This document shows positions 35,319 to 46,600 of a stretch of DNA of 64,000 nucleotides, one piece after another (position 1 is the stretch's first letter; every line of letters begins with the position of its first letter). The stretch is from Hofstenia miamia (Eukaryota > Xenacoelomorpha > Acoela). The stretch spans positions 2,521,908 to 2,585,907 of the forward strand of contig SCFE01000004.1 in assembly GCA_004352715.1 (NCBI GenBank). Reading direction: 5' to 3'. The notes under the pieces are model-generated. The model made no database searches. It saw only the letters and a list, made by a program, of their open reading frames with translations, and was not told the DNA's origin. The position numbers and the translations under genes were made by a program.

Positions 35319-38300
35319 ATGAGTGAACCTTGGGTATGCTTTCGTCTACCTAATCCGGAAAAATGGAAATTTCAAAATCAAGACAACGCACGAACAAAAT
35401 ACACATGCTTTGCTGTCAATACCTCATTAATTACAGTGGGCAGTAACGCTGGAAGTGTACATGTCTGCGAGCAGAATTCTTGGAAATACGTTAAAAGCTT
35501 TGTCATACCAGCAACTCACATTACGCTTCAATGCCTATCAACAGGTGACACTGATACTTTAGCTGTTGCTGCCAAGAATGGATCTATTAGTATCTGGAAC
35601 TTAAAACACACTGAACGTTCACATCCTCCTGCTCTATTGATGAAAATTAATGATCATCTTAATAGTGAAATCACGTTTCTTCAATTTTATAAAAACTGTT
35701 TTTATGTTGGCGATAGTAATGGAGGTGTATCAGAAACCAAGACTTCAAGGGCAAGCATTAATATTTTATCAGGAACATACTTTAGAACGTTTGATGATAA
35801 AGCAGTACAGCAAATTTCTTTTAGCAGTAAATATTTTGCAGTGTCTACATTAATAAGAACATATGTCTGCAACAGGGAAAATAAACAGGTGAAGGAAATC
35901 GGCAGCAAAGGAAGAAATGGAAAATATGGCTGTTGCTTTTTGCACCAATCCAATGATCCCAATTTAATATTAGTCTCTGGAAGACCTGGTTCAAGATTGT
36001 GGGTAGCTAATCCCGAAAATGGGAATGTATTGCAAACGCAAATCTATAAAGAGGCTTTTAATAAAGTGAAGCCGTTGCTTGTACTAGATAATGATTTGGA
36101 CTCCGTCACTGATCTGTACTCCAACCCAAAACTTTTATCAGTAAATTTCGAAAGAATTTTGAAATTCAACAAAAAAACTGTTATTATTCTTAAGAATCAT
36201 GGATTTTATCTGATCGATGTAATCAACCAATCAATTGTATGTTGGACAGAAGATATTAGTTCTCACATACAATCGGAATTGATAGATGATAGAATTTACA
36301 TAATGAACAGCAATGGAGAAATTAACCAGTATTGTATACAACCTCTCAACCAAGCAATTACCACACTGTATTATGCTTCAATGTTTTCAGAAGCAGCCAT
36401 AGTTTGTTTAACACACATTGAGTACATTAAACTGAATAAGACATTGAATGTAGCGCCCTTAACATTTCAGGGGATCTACAATGGATGCAGTTCAGAAATG
36501 CTTTCTTCTAGATACAAGACAGAGTTCTTAGATTTTATCAACTTGAGTGAATTTGTTGAACAAGCAAATGACCAAAATGATAGTGATTCAGAGAATTCTG
36601 AGAATAGCATTATTTCACGAAGTTCAAAGACAACTTATGTAAAAAACTTTTTAAACAAATTGTCATATGTGAAATCAGAAGTGGACTTTGCCTTGCACGG
36701 TCCAATGAAGAATGCCTCCAGCAGAGAAAGTCTAGCCAGTGACGGAAACTCAATTTCCAATTTACAACTTAATGAAGTAGTCAGAGAAGAAACAGATGAA
36801 AATGTTAAGCCCGAAACATTAAGCTCACGTGCAAAAAAAGTATCAGTATCGTCAAATAAGGACCTTGATGAAAATGTGGAAGTCGGTATATCTAAACGAA
36901 GAATTAGGCGGAAAGCAATGAAGAAGTCAAAATTCAGATCAATATCAAAAGATCAATTTGAAGAGAGTGACAAAGATTCACTTAATCATGTAGATGCTGT
37001 AGATGAACATAACTATACTGACACATCTAGTTGTGAAATTCAAATTGAACGATCAAAACCGGAAATTTTTGTCAGCAGTTCCCCTTCCGATTATCAGCCA
37101 GAGCATACTGAAAATAGCTTTAGTATAAAATTACAAAAAGAAGCAGAAATTGAGGAGTTGATTGACGCACATAAAAAAGAGTGTCATCGTGAAAAATCTT
37201 TTCCGTTAACAATGCAAGAGATTCTAGAAGATGCTAATCAACCAAATGCAATTTTGAGCGTTGTAACAGAAGATGTACTAAGTGAGCTTTTACATTCTTC
37301 CTCAGTACATGGCAGTTTCTTCAAAAAACTAGCCAATATTCACGAATTTAGAGTTCAAAATATTAATCAATGTTTTGATTACATCTATCAAGATAAATAT
37401 CTTAGATATAATTGGAGATTACTGAAAAATGTCTTTGAAGTCAAAATCATGAAGGCATTTGTTCAATATTTACTGCTGCATGAACGCTATGAGGTTCTAA
37501 CTGATCATCTGTTACAAGCCTCTGATGAAATCATTCTTGCTGCCATAGATATTATATTTCGCCAAAGCCACAAACCCTGGTCGTCCATTTGTAAAAATTG
37601 CAAGTCGTTGTTGTTTAACTCAGTTAACTTTGAGTACCGCAACTCTCTTATAATGATCAGACTATTTAACATGTTAAAAGATCCTCCAGTTGACATATTT
37701 ATTGATATGAATCATGGATTATGTTTTGTTCCTGGCCACTTTAAGATACTCGAAAGAAAGTGTGAATTTAAGAACCTAATTCATTTGATTCTATGCGATG
37801 TACAACGGAAAGAGTTCTTGGATACTTTAGAAGTACCACCTAAATTGACTGTCATGGAAAGTATTTTTGAACATGTTAAATCATATGAAAATGTATGTAC
37901 AAAGCATGACAGCCATTTGCCTAAAGCCGAACAGTTATCATATCTCTTTCTGTTTTGCATTCAACGTTATGAAATAAATGATATCACAAATCTGTTAATT
38001 TCATGCTCATCAATAGAGTTAGATTTTGAAATGTATTTTAAATATTTCTTGGAACACCTACTACAATACAAAAGGAAAGAACTTTTTATGAATCATTTGA
38101 ATTCACTTCAATCAAACGCACTTGCTTGTAAGCTTGATGCATTGCCACAGACTTTGTTAAACAAAATAGCAGATGACGTGTCTTTGTCATCAAATTCTAG
38201 AAACGAGAGTATCGAATTTCACAAATCTCGATTGTGGTCTGTCACCTTTCAACAATCTCATATGCTATGTGTAGTTTGCCAGGAAGTCTTAGACGAACAG

Positions 38301-38390
38301 TTCTGTACATTAATAATATTTAAATGCAGGCATTTGGTACACAAAGATTGCTGGGACATTAAACACTGTCCTCTATGCATTGATTTATAA
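35319..38390 (+). CDS. HPS5: HPS5-like BLOC-2 subunit with a C-terminal RING-H2
   Basis: An intact, intronless 1023-codon frame. The first 330 residues form a WD-type propeller (AVAAKNGSISIWNLKH around residue 90). YGCCF near 201 followed by GRPGSRLW near 222 matches the conserved YGACF...ARPGSRMW segment of animal HPS5. Residues about 415-600 are a Ser/Asp-rich disordered linker (NDSDSENSENS; basic KRRIRRKAMKK near 525). An alpha-solenoid-like region follows to about 970. The end carries eight zinc ligands, C984, C987, C1003, H1005, H1008, C1011, C1017 and C1020, a full C3H2C3 RING. HPS5 works with HPS3 and HPS6 in BLOC-2, which guides cargo to lysosome-related organelles. Human HPS5 (1129 residues) has no annotated RING. 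VPS41 and VPS8 share the propeller-solenoid-RING layout but lack the PGSRxW match. The intronless state suggests a retrogene or an intron-poor genome. Confidence 0.82.
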   Translation: MSEPWVCFRLPNPEKWKFQNQDNARTKYTCFAVNTSLITVGSNAGSVHVCEQNSWKYVKSFVIPATHITLQCLSTGDTDTLAVAAKNGSISIWNLKHTERSHPPALLMKINDHLNSEITFLQFYKNCFYVGDSNGGVSETKTSRASINILSGTYFRTFDDKAVQQISFSSKYFAVSTLIRTYVCNRENKQVKEIGSKGRNGKYGCCFLHQSNDPNLILVSGRPGSRLWVANPENGNVLQTQIYKEAFNKVKPLLVLDNDLDSVTDLYSNPKLLSVNFERILKFNKKTVIILKNHGFYLIDVINQSIVCWTEDISSHIQSELIDDRIYIMNSNGEINQYCIQPLNQAITTLYYASMFSEAAIVCLTHIEYIKLNKTLNVAPLTFQGIYNGCSSEMLSSRYKTEFLDFINLSEFVEQANDQNDSDSENSENSIISRSSKTTYVKNFLNKLSYVKSEVDFALHGPMKNASSRESLASDGNSISNLQLNEVVREETDENVKPETLSSRAKKVSVSSNKDLDENVEVGISKRRIRRKAMKKSKFRSISKDQFEESDKDSLNHVDAVDEHNYTDTSSCEIQIERSKPEIFVSSSPSDYQPEHTENSFSIKLQKEAEIEELIDAHKKECHREKSFPLTMQEILEDANQPNAILSVVTEDVLSELLHSSSVHGSFFKKLANIHEFRVQNINQCFDYIYQDKYLRYNWRLLKNVFEVKIMKAFVQYLLLHERYEVLTDHLLQASDEIILAAIDIIFRQSHKPWSSICKNCKSLLFNSVNFEYRNSLIMIRLFNMLKDPPVDIFIDMNHGLCFVPGHFKILERKCEFKNLIHLILCDVQRKEFLDTLEVPPKLTVMESIFEHVKSYENVCTKHDSHLPKAEQLSYLFLFCIQRYEINDITNLLISCSSIELDFEMYFKYFLEHLLQYKRKELFMNHLNSLQSNALACKLDALPQTLLNKIADDVSLSSNSRNESIEFHKSRLWSVTFQQSHMLCVVCQEVLDEQFCTLIIFKCRHLVHKDCWDIKHCPLCIDL

Positions 38391-38429
38391 ATTTCCTTTA
38401 GTTGAATTAATGCAAGAAATTTTCGCGAC

Positions 38430-38710
38430 AGTTCTGGCAAAGGTGACAATTCAAAATCACCTAATTGATTAATAATAAAACAACACCTTCGTGTTTATCA
38501 ATTTGCCAATCTTTGTAATAAATAATGTTAACTGATTATGCATATTTTGCCACAAGCAANNNNNNNNNNNNNNNNNNNNNAGTTCTGGCAAAGGTGACAA
38601 TTCAAAATCACCTAATTGATTAATAATAAAACAACACCTTCGTGTTTATCAATTTGCCAATCTTTGTAATAAATAATGTTAACTGATTATGCATATTTTG
38701 CCACAAGCAA
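38430..38710. repeat. Contig-end false duplication around a 21-N gap
   Basis: Bases 38430-38559 and 38581-38710 (130 bp each) are the same 3'-flank sequence of HPS5 on both sides of 21 Ns. Confidence 0.9.
38474..38522 (+). promoter_or_regulatory. Polyadenylation signals of HPS5
   Basis: Two canonical AATAAA hexamers, at 38474-38479 and 38517-38522, lie 84 and 127 bases after the stop codon. They recur beyond the gap at 38581 onward only because of the false duplication. Confidence 0.55.
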
Positions 38711-41700
38711 TAATTTCCTATTAATATCTAATGTTCACTAGATGGCGTGATTTTAAGGAAAAGTGAACACACTCAAATATTTAAAACAATGAATTTATAT
38801 TTTAATTGCTGTGAATGTAGATTTTTACTGCAGTTGACTTTATAACAAGTCGTCGTTAATTCTGATGTGATATTCTTATACATGATGTTTATAAATGCAA
38901 TATACTCAATAACTGTTATTGCGATACATAAAATAATGAAATATCAAGTGCGCTTGAAAGTTTTCTTCCTATATATGTATAACAAATTTGTAAAGGGTTA
39001 TTTGTTTTGATTAAGGTTTGCATATCTATATAAATATAGCATCATTCACTATCAGAAAGGTAAAATAAAAGAATAACATTACGATATACAATCTTTGGTA
39101 ACTTGGAAAGGACTTTGAAAAGCCAAACAAATATTTTGAGCAACACAAATCGTTTGATATATAAATAAAAAGTTTACTACTCACCAAAATAGCCAAGGAG
39201 TTTTATAAAGTCTGCAATATTTCTTGAAAAAAACAATTAAATGTTCATAACTCGAAATCTAAGAAAGCTCCAAATTCCAGTAATACCATATGAATGTCTT
39301 ACCAAATTTTGAATTTCCCTCAAAACTAAGTTGTTCTTCGAAAATATAAATTAGGGTCGATGCTATAAATAATGCAATCGATTGGTGAATAGTTGGAACT
39401 ATGTCGGGTCATTACCCACCTTAGAATATTCACATTTTAGCAAGGGTGTGTTTTTGCCCTCTGTGAAATAAAACCTTAAGAAGATAGGTTGCATCGTTAA
39501 TATATATATATATATATTCTATCTAGAAATTAAACAAGTAAAATACATGAACTTATATGCAAATATCTCAATATTTCTATTACATATTTAAAGTCTACAT
39601 AAGCAATTCTACAACACATTCACATTTCTTCAACATTAGAAAAGAGTAAACAGGATTTAATAACCTGCATTCGTGTGTGTATCACTCACCATATTTTAAT
39701 TGGTGGATGAAACAAGCCTTCTGTTAGGGTGGAGGGGTACTTCAAAAACCTGGGAAATATGCAGATCTACAATTTTAAATATTTAAGCAGTGTAACCCTC
39801 TGTACATACCCTCTGAAGATTGAGTGTTTTAGGTTTTTCTTACATATTTACATTGTTTGTCACAATCTGTTTCAAAGTATCAAAATCATGTGTAATTTTT
39901 TTAAACACATAAAAACTAAATTATAAATAATTCAGTAATATAAGATACGAAATTCAGATAATTGTTTGCCCTGAATGGCATCATTAAATTCCCAAAATAC
40001 TAATGCACAATTACCACAAATATTGAAACTATTTCACTTTTCAATTTTCATATCGTCATTATTGCAAAATTAGTATCCTAGCCATGAATTACCAGAAAAA
40101 TATTTTTTCAAGAGAAATTTTAAATGCATTTTTAAAAGATTGCAATTGTCAATATAAAAAGGTTTGATTTTGATTTGTGTTTATGAATCAATCCAAGAGT
40201 ATTAGTCATATTATATTGTGGTAGATATTTTATGAGCTTGAAGAATGTTAACATAGTATAGTGAGCTGCTTAATAAAGAGGACTGACCTAGAAGTGTAAT
40301 GCTGAAATTTAGAAGAATATTTCTTTGAGACATTTAAATGCCCATCTTAATTCTAAGTCAAGTTTTTTACAAAGTGCACTGTTCAAGTCAGAAAATAATA
40401 ATTTTGTATAGTAATAGTGATCCATGATAAGAGCATTGAAGAATTGAATAAATGCAACTGGTGGTATTTGCCTAACTATTAGTGCCATACTTGTTAAAAC
40501 CTATTGCTCATTTTCTAACTATTATATCAAGCTGAAACCTCTCTAACATTTGACTAACACAATCGTTTAAGCCCTTAATAATCAATTCATTGTCAACACG
40601 CATTTAAGCAATGCTATGTGCTTAAGTTTGTTATTCCATAAAATCAATCTATCTCTTGCAAGGTCTGATTAGTAGGAATAACTTGTAGTTATAGAATAGG
40701 TTTCCGTAGAGTACAGCTGTGTGGGATTTGAAAATGTAAATATGACTAATGTGGATGCGTTGTTCTCTAACCAATAAGGACTACTTTTAGATATTGCTTG
40801 ACTGCCTTCAAGTTCATACATTCATTGCAAAGCCTAATTCAATTTATTTGGAACAATTTTTTAATTACCCTGCAATAACGAAATACTACGGGAAAATATT
40901 CATATAATTCCGTGGTTTGCCACCATTTTTCGCATATCTTTTGTGTTCAGAAGCTCTCAAAATATGAATTTGAGGTAGTAACAACTTTTGTAAAGAGCAC
41001 ACACTATGCCTGAAATTCGGTTATTTTTGTTTTGAACAATTATAAACGGAGGAAAGAAAATATGCTTTTTAGGTCCGAAACTATCCATGATCATTAAATG
41101 CACTTAAGGCAGTTTAGGTTTAATATAGAACTTAAAACGAATTTTGAATTTCAAGTTAAAATTATGAAGATATCCGTACAAATAGGCATTCCTTATTGGA
41201 AAGGCATATTTACAAAATACAAATTAATAGAGTAAAGTAAGGATCGTACTAAACTTGGCCATTTTTTAACAACTAGTTTTTCATTAAACACCACACACCC
41301 TTTTCATAATGACCTTTCGATTTTGAGAATCTACTTAGAGACGATTTTGAGAATTTTCAAAAGTTTTTCCGTTTTAAAACTAATTAAATGTTTATTTATC
41401 GGAAAGCATTCTTTCCATAAGAAAACTTTACAACAATATAATTGAATTAGAAAAATGTTCAAAAAATGCCCGTGCTGAAGTAAACATGGGAAAGAGCAAA
41501 CTTTATAAAACGCTTAAAAGGCTTTAGGTTCATAAAAAATTTTAATAAAATGTAAAAAATTATGATTTCAATAATTTTACAATTTAAAAATAATAATTTC
41601 ATCTGAGAAAATCTATAACAATAATATATGAAAATAACAATAATTTAATACTTTTTAGTATAGCAGGAATTCATCCTTTTAGAATATAATATGATGTAAA

Positions 41701-43348
41701 CAAGGTAACACAAATATAACCAATTATTGACAATCAATGGAACCAGTTAATCTGAGGGTATGCAATAGCAAATATCCTCTTCACTCGGACCCAATTGTAT
41801 GATATTCCATTAATCGCCTTGCACATGTTGTATAATTGTCAAATAATCATCCATTTTCAATATTGAAAAGCATTTTGCATGTCCAAGATGTACGTTGTTC
41901 ATGGTAAATATATTATTGATATGCGGATGCGGAAAATACTCACAAGTATAGGGTTTTACCAGCACATACACGTGGGTATACGCGGTTCACATAATCATGA
42001 TTGGGTACGGGCACGCTTTTTATTTCACATTATGAGTATTTAATTAAAATTTTTTCAAAAACAAATTTTATTAATAAAATGTTGAAAAAAATAACATATA
42101 ATAAATGTGAATTCTGTTCGAAATGTTGAAAATTTATAAATTGATTAATAAGAGCAAAAAAATTTTATTCTAGGGCACATGGGGTACTTGTTACTATGTA
42201 AAATTGCATTACTCTACGCTTCTCTATGTATAAATAGCTCATTCAAAACATTGAAATTACGACGTTATGCGACTTAACAAACATACTTTTTTATGCTCGA
42301 CCCTGTAGAAGCAATGGCGATTGGGAGAATTCAAGTAAAATTTTTGTATATGCTAGTTCGTAAATTTGCGCAAGACGAAAACATTGCACTACAGTGTAGA
42401 TAGTTTCTCCCACTAGATGGCATACTACTTACCTTCGAAGATTTATTCCAATTAGTTTCCTTCTTTTACAATAAAAAATAATGCAAACCAAAATTTTTCA
42501 AAAATCTATACAAAGCGTACTTAAGCTGAACTCCAATTGTAATTAATTAAAAAATATAATGCTTTCTTGTAAGTGATCAATTAAGGCTATGAAAACACTG
42601 ATAACATATTGTGGAAGTTTAAACTACATATTTATTTCTAATTTAAACTAAAACATAAGCTAAAAAGTATTTTATATTACTTGCCGAAAACCTAAGCCTC
42701 CAGAAATTAGGTTCCTACATGCTAAATTTTATACAACAAATTTGTGGCAATTTAAAACTGTGGATTACGAATTCCACGACTAAAATATATTAATAGCAGA
42801 TAAGTATTTTCACGTTACGTTTACTTCAAAACACTCTCTATGAGCTACTACTTTCAAAATCCAAGTTTCAGAAATATTACATTTATATATAAAGCTACAT
42901 CATACTTTGTAATAAAAAACGATTGAATACGATCCACTTGTGTTTTGACAGAAAGTATCTTTATTCCATTTTGGAAAATTAACACTTAATATATCGAATC
43001 ACTTGAACCAATTATATGCTGGCTTTCAGACATTCTGCAAGTTCCATAAATTTAAAGTGTTGGCAACTTCCCAGAGCTATTAAGTTCGAAATTACGTAAT
43101 CATTATGTAAGAAAATTTACCGATTCTCTAGTGAATAGCAAGTCCAAAAGCAATTAATATTATTCTCAGTGGGGTTCATATTATTCGGTTTCCAAAATTA
43201 GACCCTGGTAATTTAAAGCTCCACGTTCGAAAGACAATTATGAAATTTGATTTCTAGTGGATTCTTAGATTTGCATATATTAAAGTTCATTTTTTAACAT
43301 CTTTAATGATTTAGTGTACTAGGATAATAAAATTATACGCTAAGCGCA

Positions 43349-43350
<2 letters not shown>
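38711..43350. other. Long gene-free stretch
   Basis: A TA run lies at 39500-39518. A patch with GGGTACGGGCACGC and GTGGGTATACGCGGTTC at 41,930-42,030 stands out from the AT-rich background and may be a small eroded transposon end, but no paired ends were found. Otherwise nothing is recognised. Confidence 0.4.
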
Positions 43351-43352
<2 letters not shown>

Positions 43353-43387
<35 letters not shown>

Positions 43388-43555
43388 CTTCTTCAGACAT
43401 GCACATTATATGGAAGTGCTNCAGTGTTGGAAATGTGCCTTTTGATTTTTCGGCATTACCACGGCCCGAGCACGACTCGGCACGAAATTTTAAAAAGATT
43501 CCGGCACCGCAGGAAAATCTATATATTCTTCTTGAATGTAAACGGCATCTTATAT

Positions 43556-43589
<34 letters not shown>

Positions 43590-43621
43590 CTTCTTCAGAC
43601 ATGCACATTATATGGAAGTGC
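43353..43621. repeat. TA repeat / inserted 139-bp block / TA repeat, probable misassembly
   Basis: A TA run (43353-43383) is followed by a 35-bp unit starting ATCTTCTTCAGACATGCACA (about 43386-43420), a single N (43421), then 139 bp (43422-43560) identical to 52032-52170, a second TA run (43561-43589), and the same 35-bp unit again. The single undetermined base and the duplicated flank suggest that a gap between two TA runs was filled with sequence belonging to the 52-kb locus. A real insertion cannot be excluded. Confidence 0.7.
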
Positions 43622-46600
43622 TAGTCTCAATTGTTTCTGATGACATTAGGAAATTTTTTCTATTGTTAATATTTTCATTAAAATAGCCTGCAAAAATTTG
43701 TACACATTGTGACTTAATCATGCAATTTTGTACCAAAGTCATAATATTTTAAGGACATATTTTTGTTGGAAACATTGGAGTTTCTTACGAATTATGACAT
43801 TGAAATTACGCAAAAACTTGTTTCTTGTGAAGCTATGTTATGATTTGTGAAAAACTCCAATTCAACTAGTTTCACCACATTCTCCATTTGCGGAATGCTA
43901 ATTTTTACAAGGTTGCTTCAATACTAAATTATACCAATATTTAGATCAAATTACTTTTAAGATAACAAAAAAGTAGCCTAATTTAGTAAACAAAGATATT
44001 TAAAGTTGAATATAAATTCATATTTAAATAAAAATCTAGGTTCTACATGTGTACAATTCCACACATTGTGTCTTAAGGGGATATATATATATATATATAT
44101 AATGTAAAGTTTTGGTGCATATTTTTCCTTCGACGCAATGTTGAAAATATGTTATCCGCTTGCGCATATATCCAGAACTAAGTATGTATGTTAGTAAAAA
44201 CAAGTGCATTTAAATTCTTTTTAGCTTTCAGGCTAGGAAACCAAAATTATATTTGAATTTCAAATTTTGCACTTCACATAAAATATACTGAATTTCTTAA
44301 AATAATAGGTTTCTTAACCGTTTGAGTTGTTAAAATGACATTAATTTATGAAGAATATATAATAAGTAAAATAAAATGCCAGTAATGTTAATGAAAATGT
44401 GCAAATATGTCTATTAAAGTGTTCAAGTACACATTAAGCACTGAAAAACTTGTCGTATAATTTGTTTTTCAAAATACAAGTTTAACTGAAAAACTGCAAG
44501 ATTAATAACTAATTTTAATGCACTGCTAACATGAAAACAGTAGCCTTAATAATCTTTGTCAAACACTAGTGACTCCTTTTCTGGCGAAGAATATAATCCT
44601 TAAAAAATCGTTTTATAATGCACCTCTCGCTCTTTGCAACATTTTAAAATTTACTGTAAAAGCAGTTTCTGAAAAAATGTTTATATGATTCTAATACGTT
44701 TATTAAAGCGTCAAATTTAAGCATCAATAATGTTTGAAGGATGTTGAAATTATTCAATATGATATATTTCAGATTCCAACTTCAAGCTTTTTGGGAATCA
44801 GTTATAAAAATCAATTACATGGTAAACTATCTGTTCAAGAAAAAACATCAAATATCTAGGTATTCATTGTTCCACTTTATTTCTTGACTTTATTCATATG
44901 GTGCAATCCCAAAACCAACATAATTCACTAAAACTTCTATGTTGTCTTTTAATTCGTCTAAAACTAAAAATTTAAAATCATTTTTAGAGAAGACAGCACT
45001 TAGCATCTTTCATTTAGAATATACATTAACTTATATAATAAGTAACAATTTCATGCTAAAATATGCAATGAAAATTAAATTAAATTTTATTTAAAATCCC
45101 ACAACTTTTAATTATTTCGAACAATATGTATGTTTGCTCTTTAATTAAATTTCAAAGTAACAGTTGTTGCCTACATAAATTTTGATAATTGACGTCTTTA
45201 ATTTACAGGCAAATATAAATATGCGGTGCCTTCAAATGCTGTCATTAAACAAGTGTGTGCTTTCAAAATTAACATTAAATACTATGTAAACATTGCAAAA
45301 ATTAATTTATTGAATACAACATGTTAAAATAAAGAAATTTAGTAAATTTGTGGAGTTGCACTAGGATTCTTAATAAATACATATACTATGTTATCTAAGA
45401 AATATATCCCTTACCACAATAATCAAAGTATAACTACAATTGATTTTTGTAATTTTAAATAACACTCTAAATATATTTTCCCTGCAAAAAAATTAGTGTT
45501 TGTACAGAAAATTACATAACAATCGAATTCTCAAGAAAACATTTGGATCTTATCCAAATTACTCCATATCTGAAACTATTAAAAACTACTTTGTTAGCAT
45601 ATAAAATTCGCTTTTAAAGATTTAGAAGAAGATCATAAACCTTGTTAATAATTAATAAAATAAGTTGGAAATCATATATTTTTATATTTGTTGGAGGCAG
45701 CATTTACCAATTTCTTTTTTTACAGGTATTGATAAACTCAAACTGCATTCCTTGTATATTCGAACAGATTTTATTTGGAAATAGAGACATTACTTAAAAT
45801 GAAGAAAAAAACATTGAAATATATTCTTAAATGTGCTCTTCAAATAACAAAATTTGTTACTTTTTCCATGAATTTTAATAAAATACAATCTCTTTAACAT
45901 TTATCAGTTTATAATACTTCATTCTAAATTTTTGTATTTATATTAGAATCAAATCTACTGTTGTGCAAAATTTTACACGAAAAATCAAGTATTATTTGAC
46001 AGCATATATCTTAAATTTTTATGGATAAAATCTTTTCGGATCTTACATAGATTATAATTTTGGAAGAGTTGGTAATCATTTTTGTATTTTCAGAAAATAG
46101 GAGTATTTTTTATTGGTTTTGAAGAATTTTGATGCAGAAATTAACTTGCTAAGTTAATAGATGCAGTGCTGCAAGTGTCCAGAAAATAAGAAAAGTAAGA
46201 GCTGAATGTCCCATTGATTGGAATTAAGAAATCCACTGATTTCGTCAGCATTTCAAGAAAGAATGCACACAATAATGTTATTAATGCGTGGTTTAACACT
46301 TACAAATGCTGAAAAAAGCCAAAACAAGAGAGTTACGTTTTACTCTTTTCAGTAAAACCTGCCTTCTATTTTTCAAACTTTCCAATTCATAAACTATTAT
46401 TTCACCCACAATTACTTTTGTTTTGGCACCAGAATGCCGCACAATCAGACATATGTACCAGGCCAAAGAGCTTTGCTGGGCTGAAAAAGTTTTTTTGTTG
46501 TTCAATGAATAAAGAGTTGATTTAGTTAATACTTTGGCGATAGTTGTTAATTTATTTTGCTTTTGTAAGTGTATAGATTATCCTCCAGCGCAATTCATCA

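Noticed and set aside
35319-38390. VPS41 or VPS8 as the identity of the 1023-residue protein
   Set aside because: The domain layout fits, but the YGCCF...GRPGSRLW region and the order of propeller segments match HPS5 specifically.
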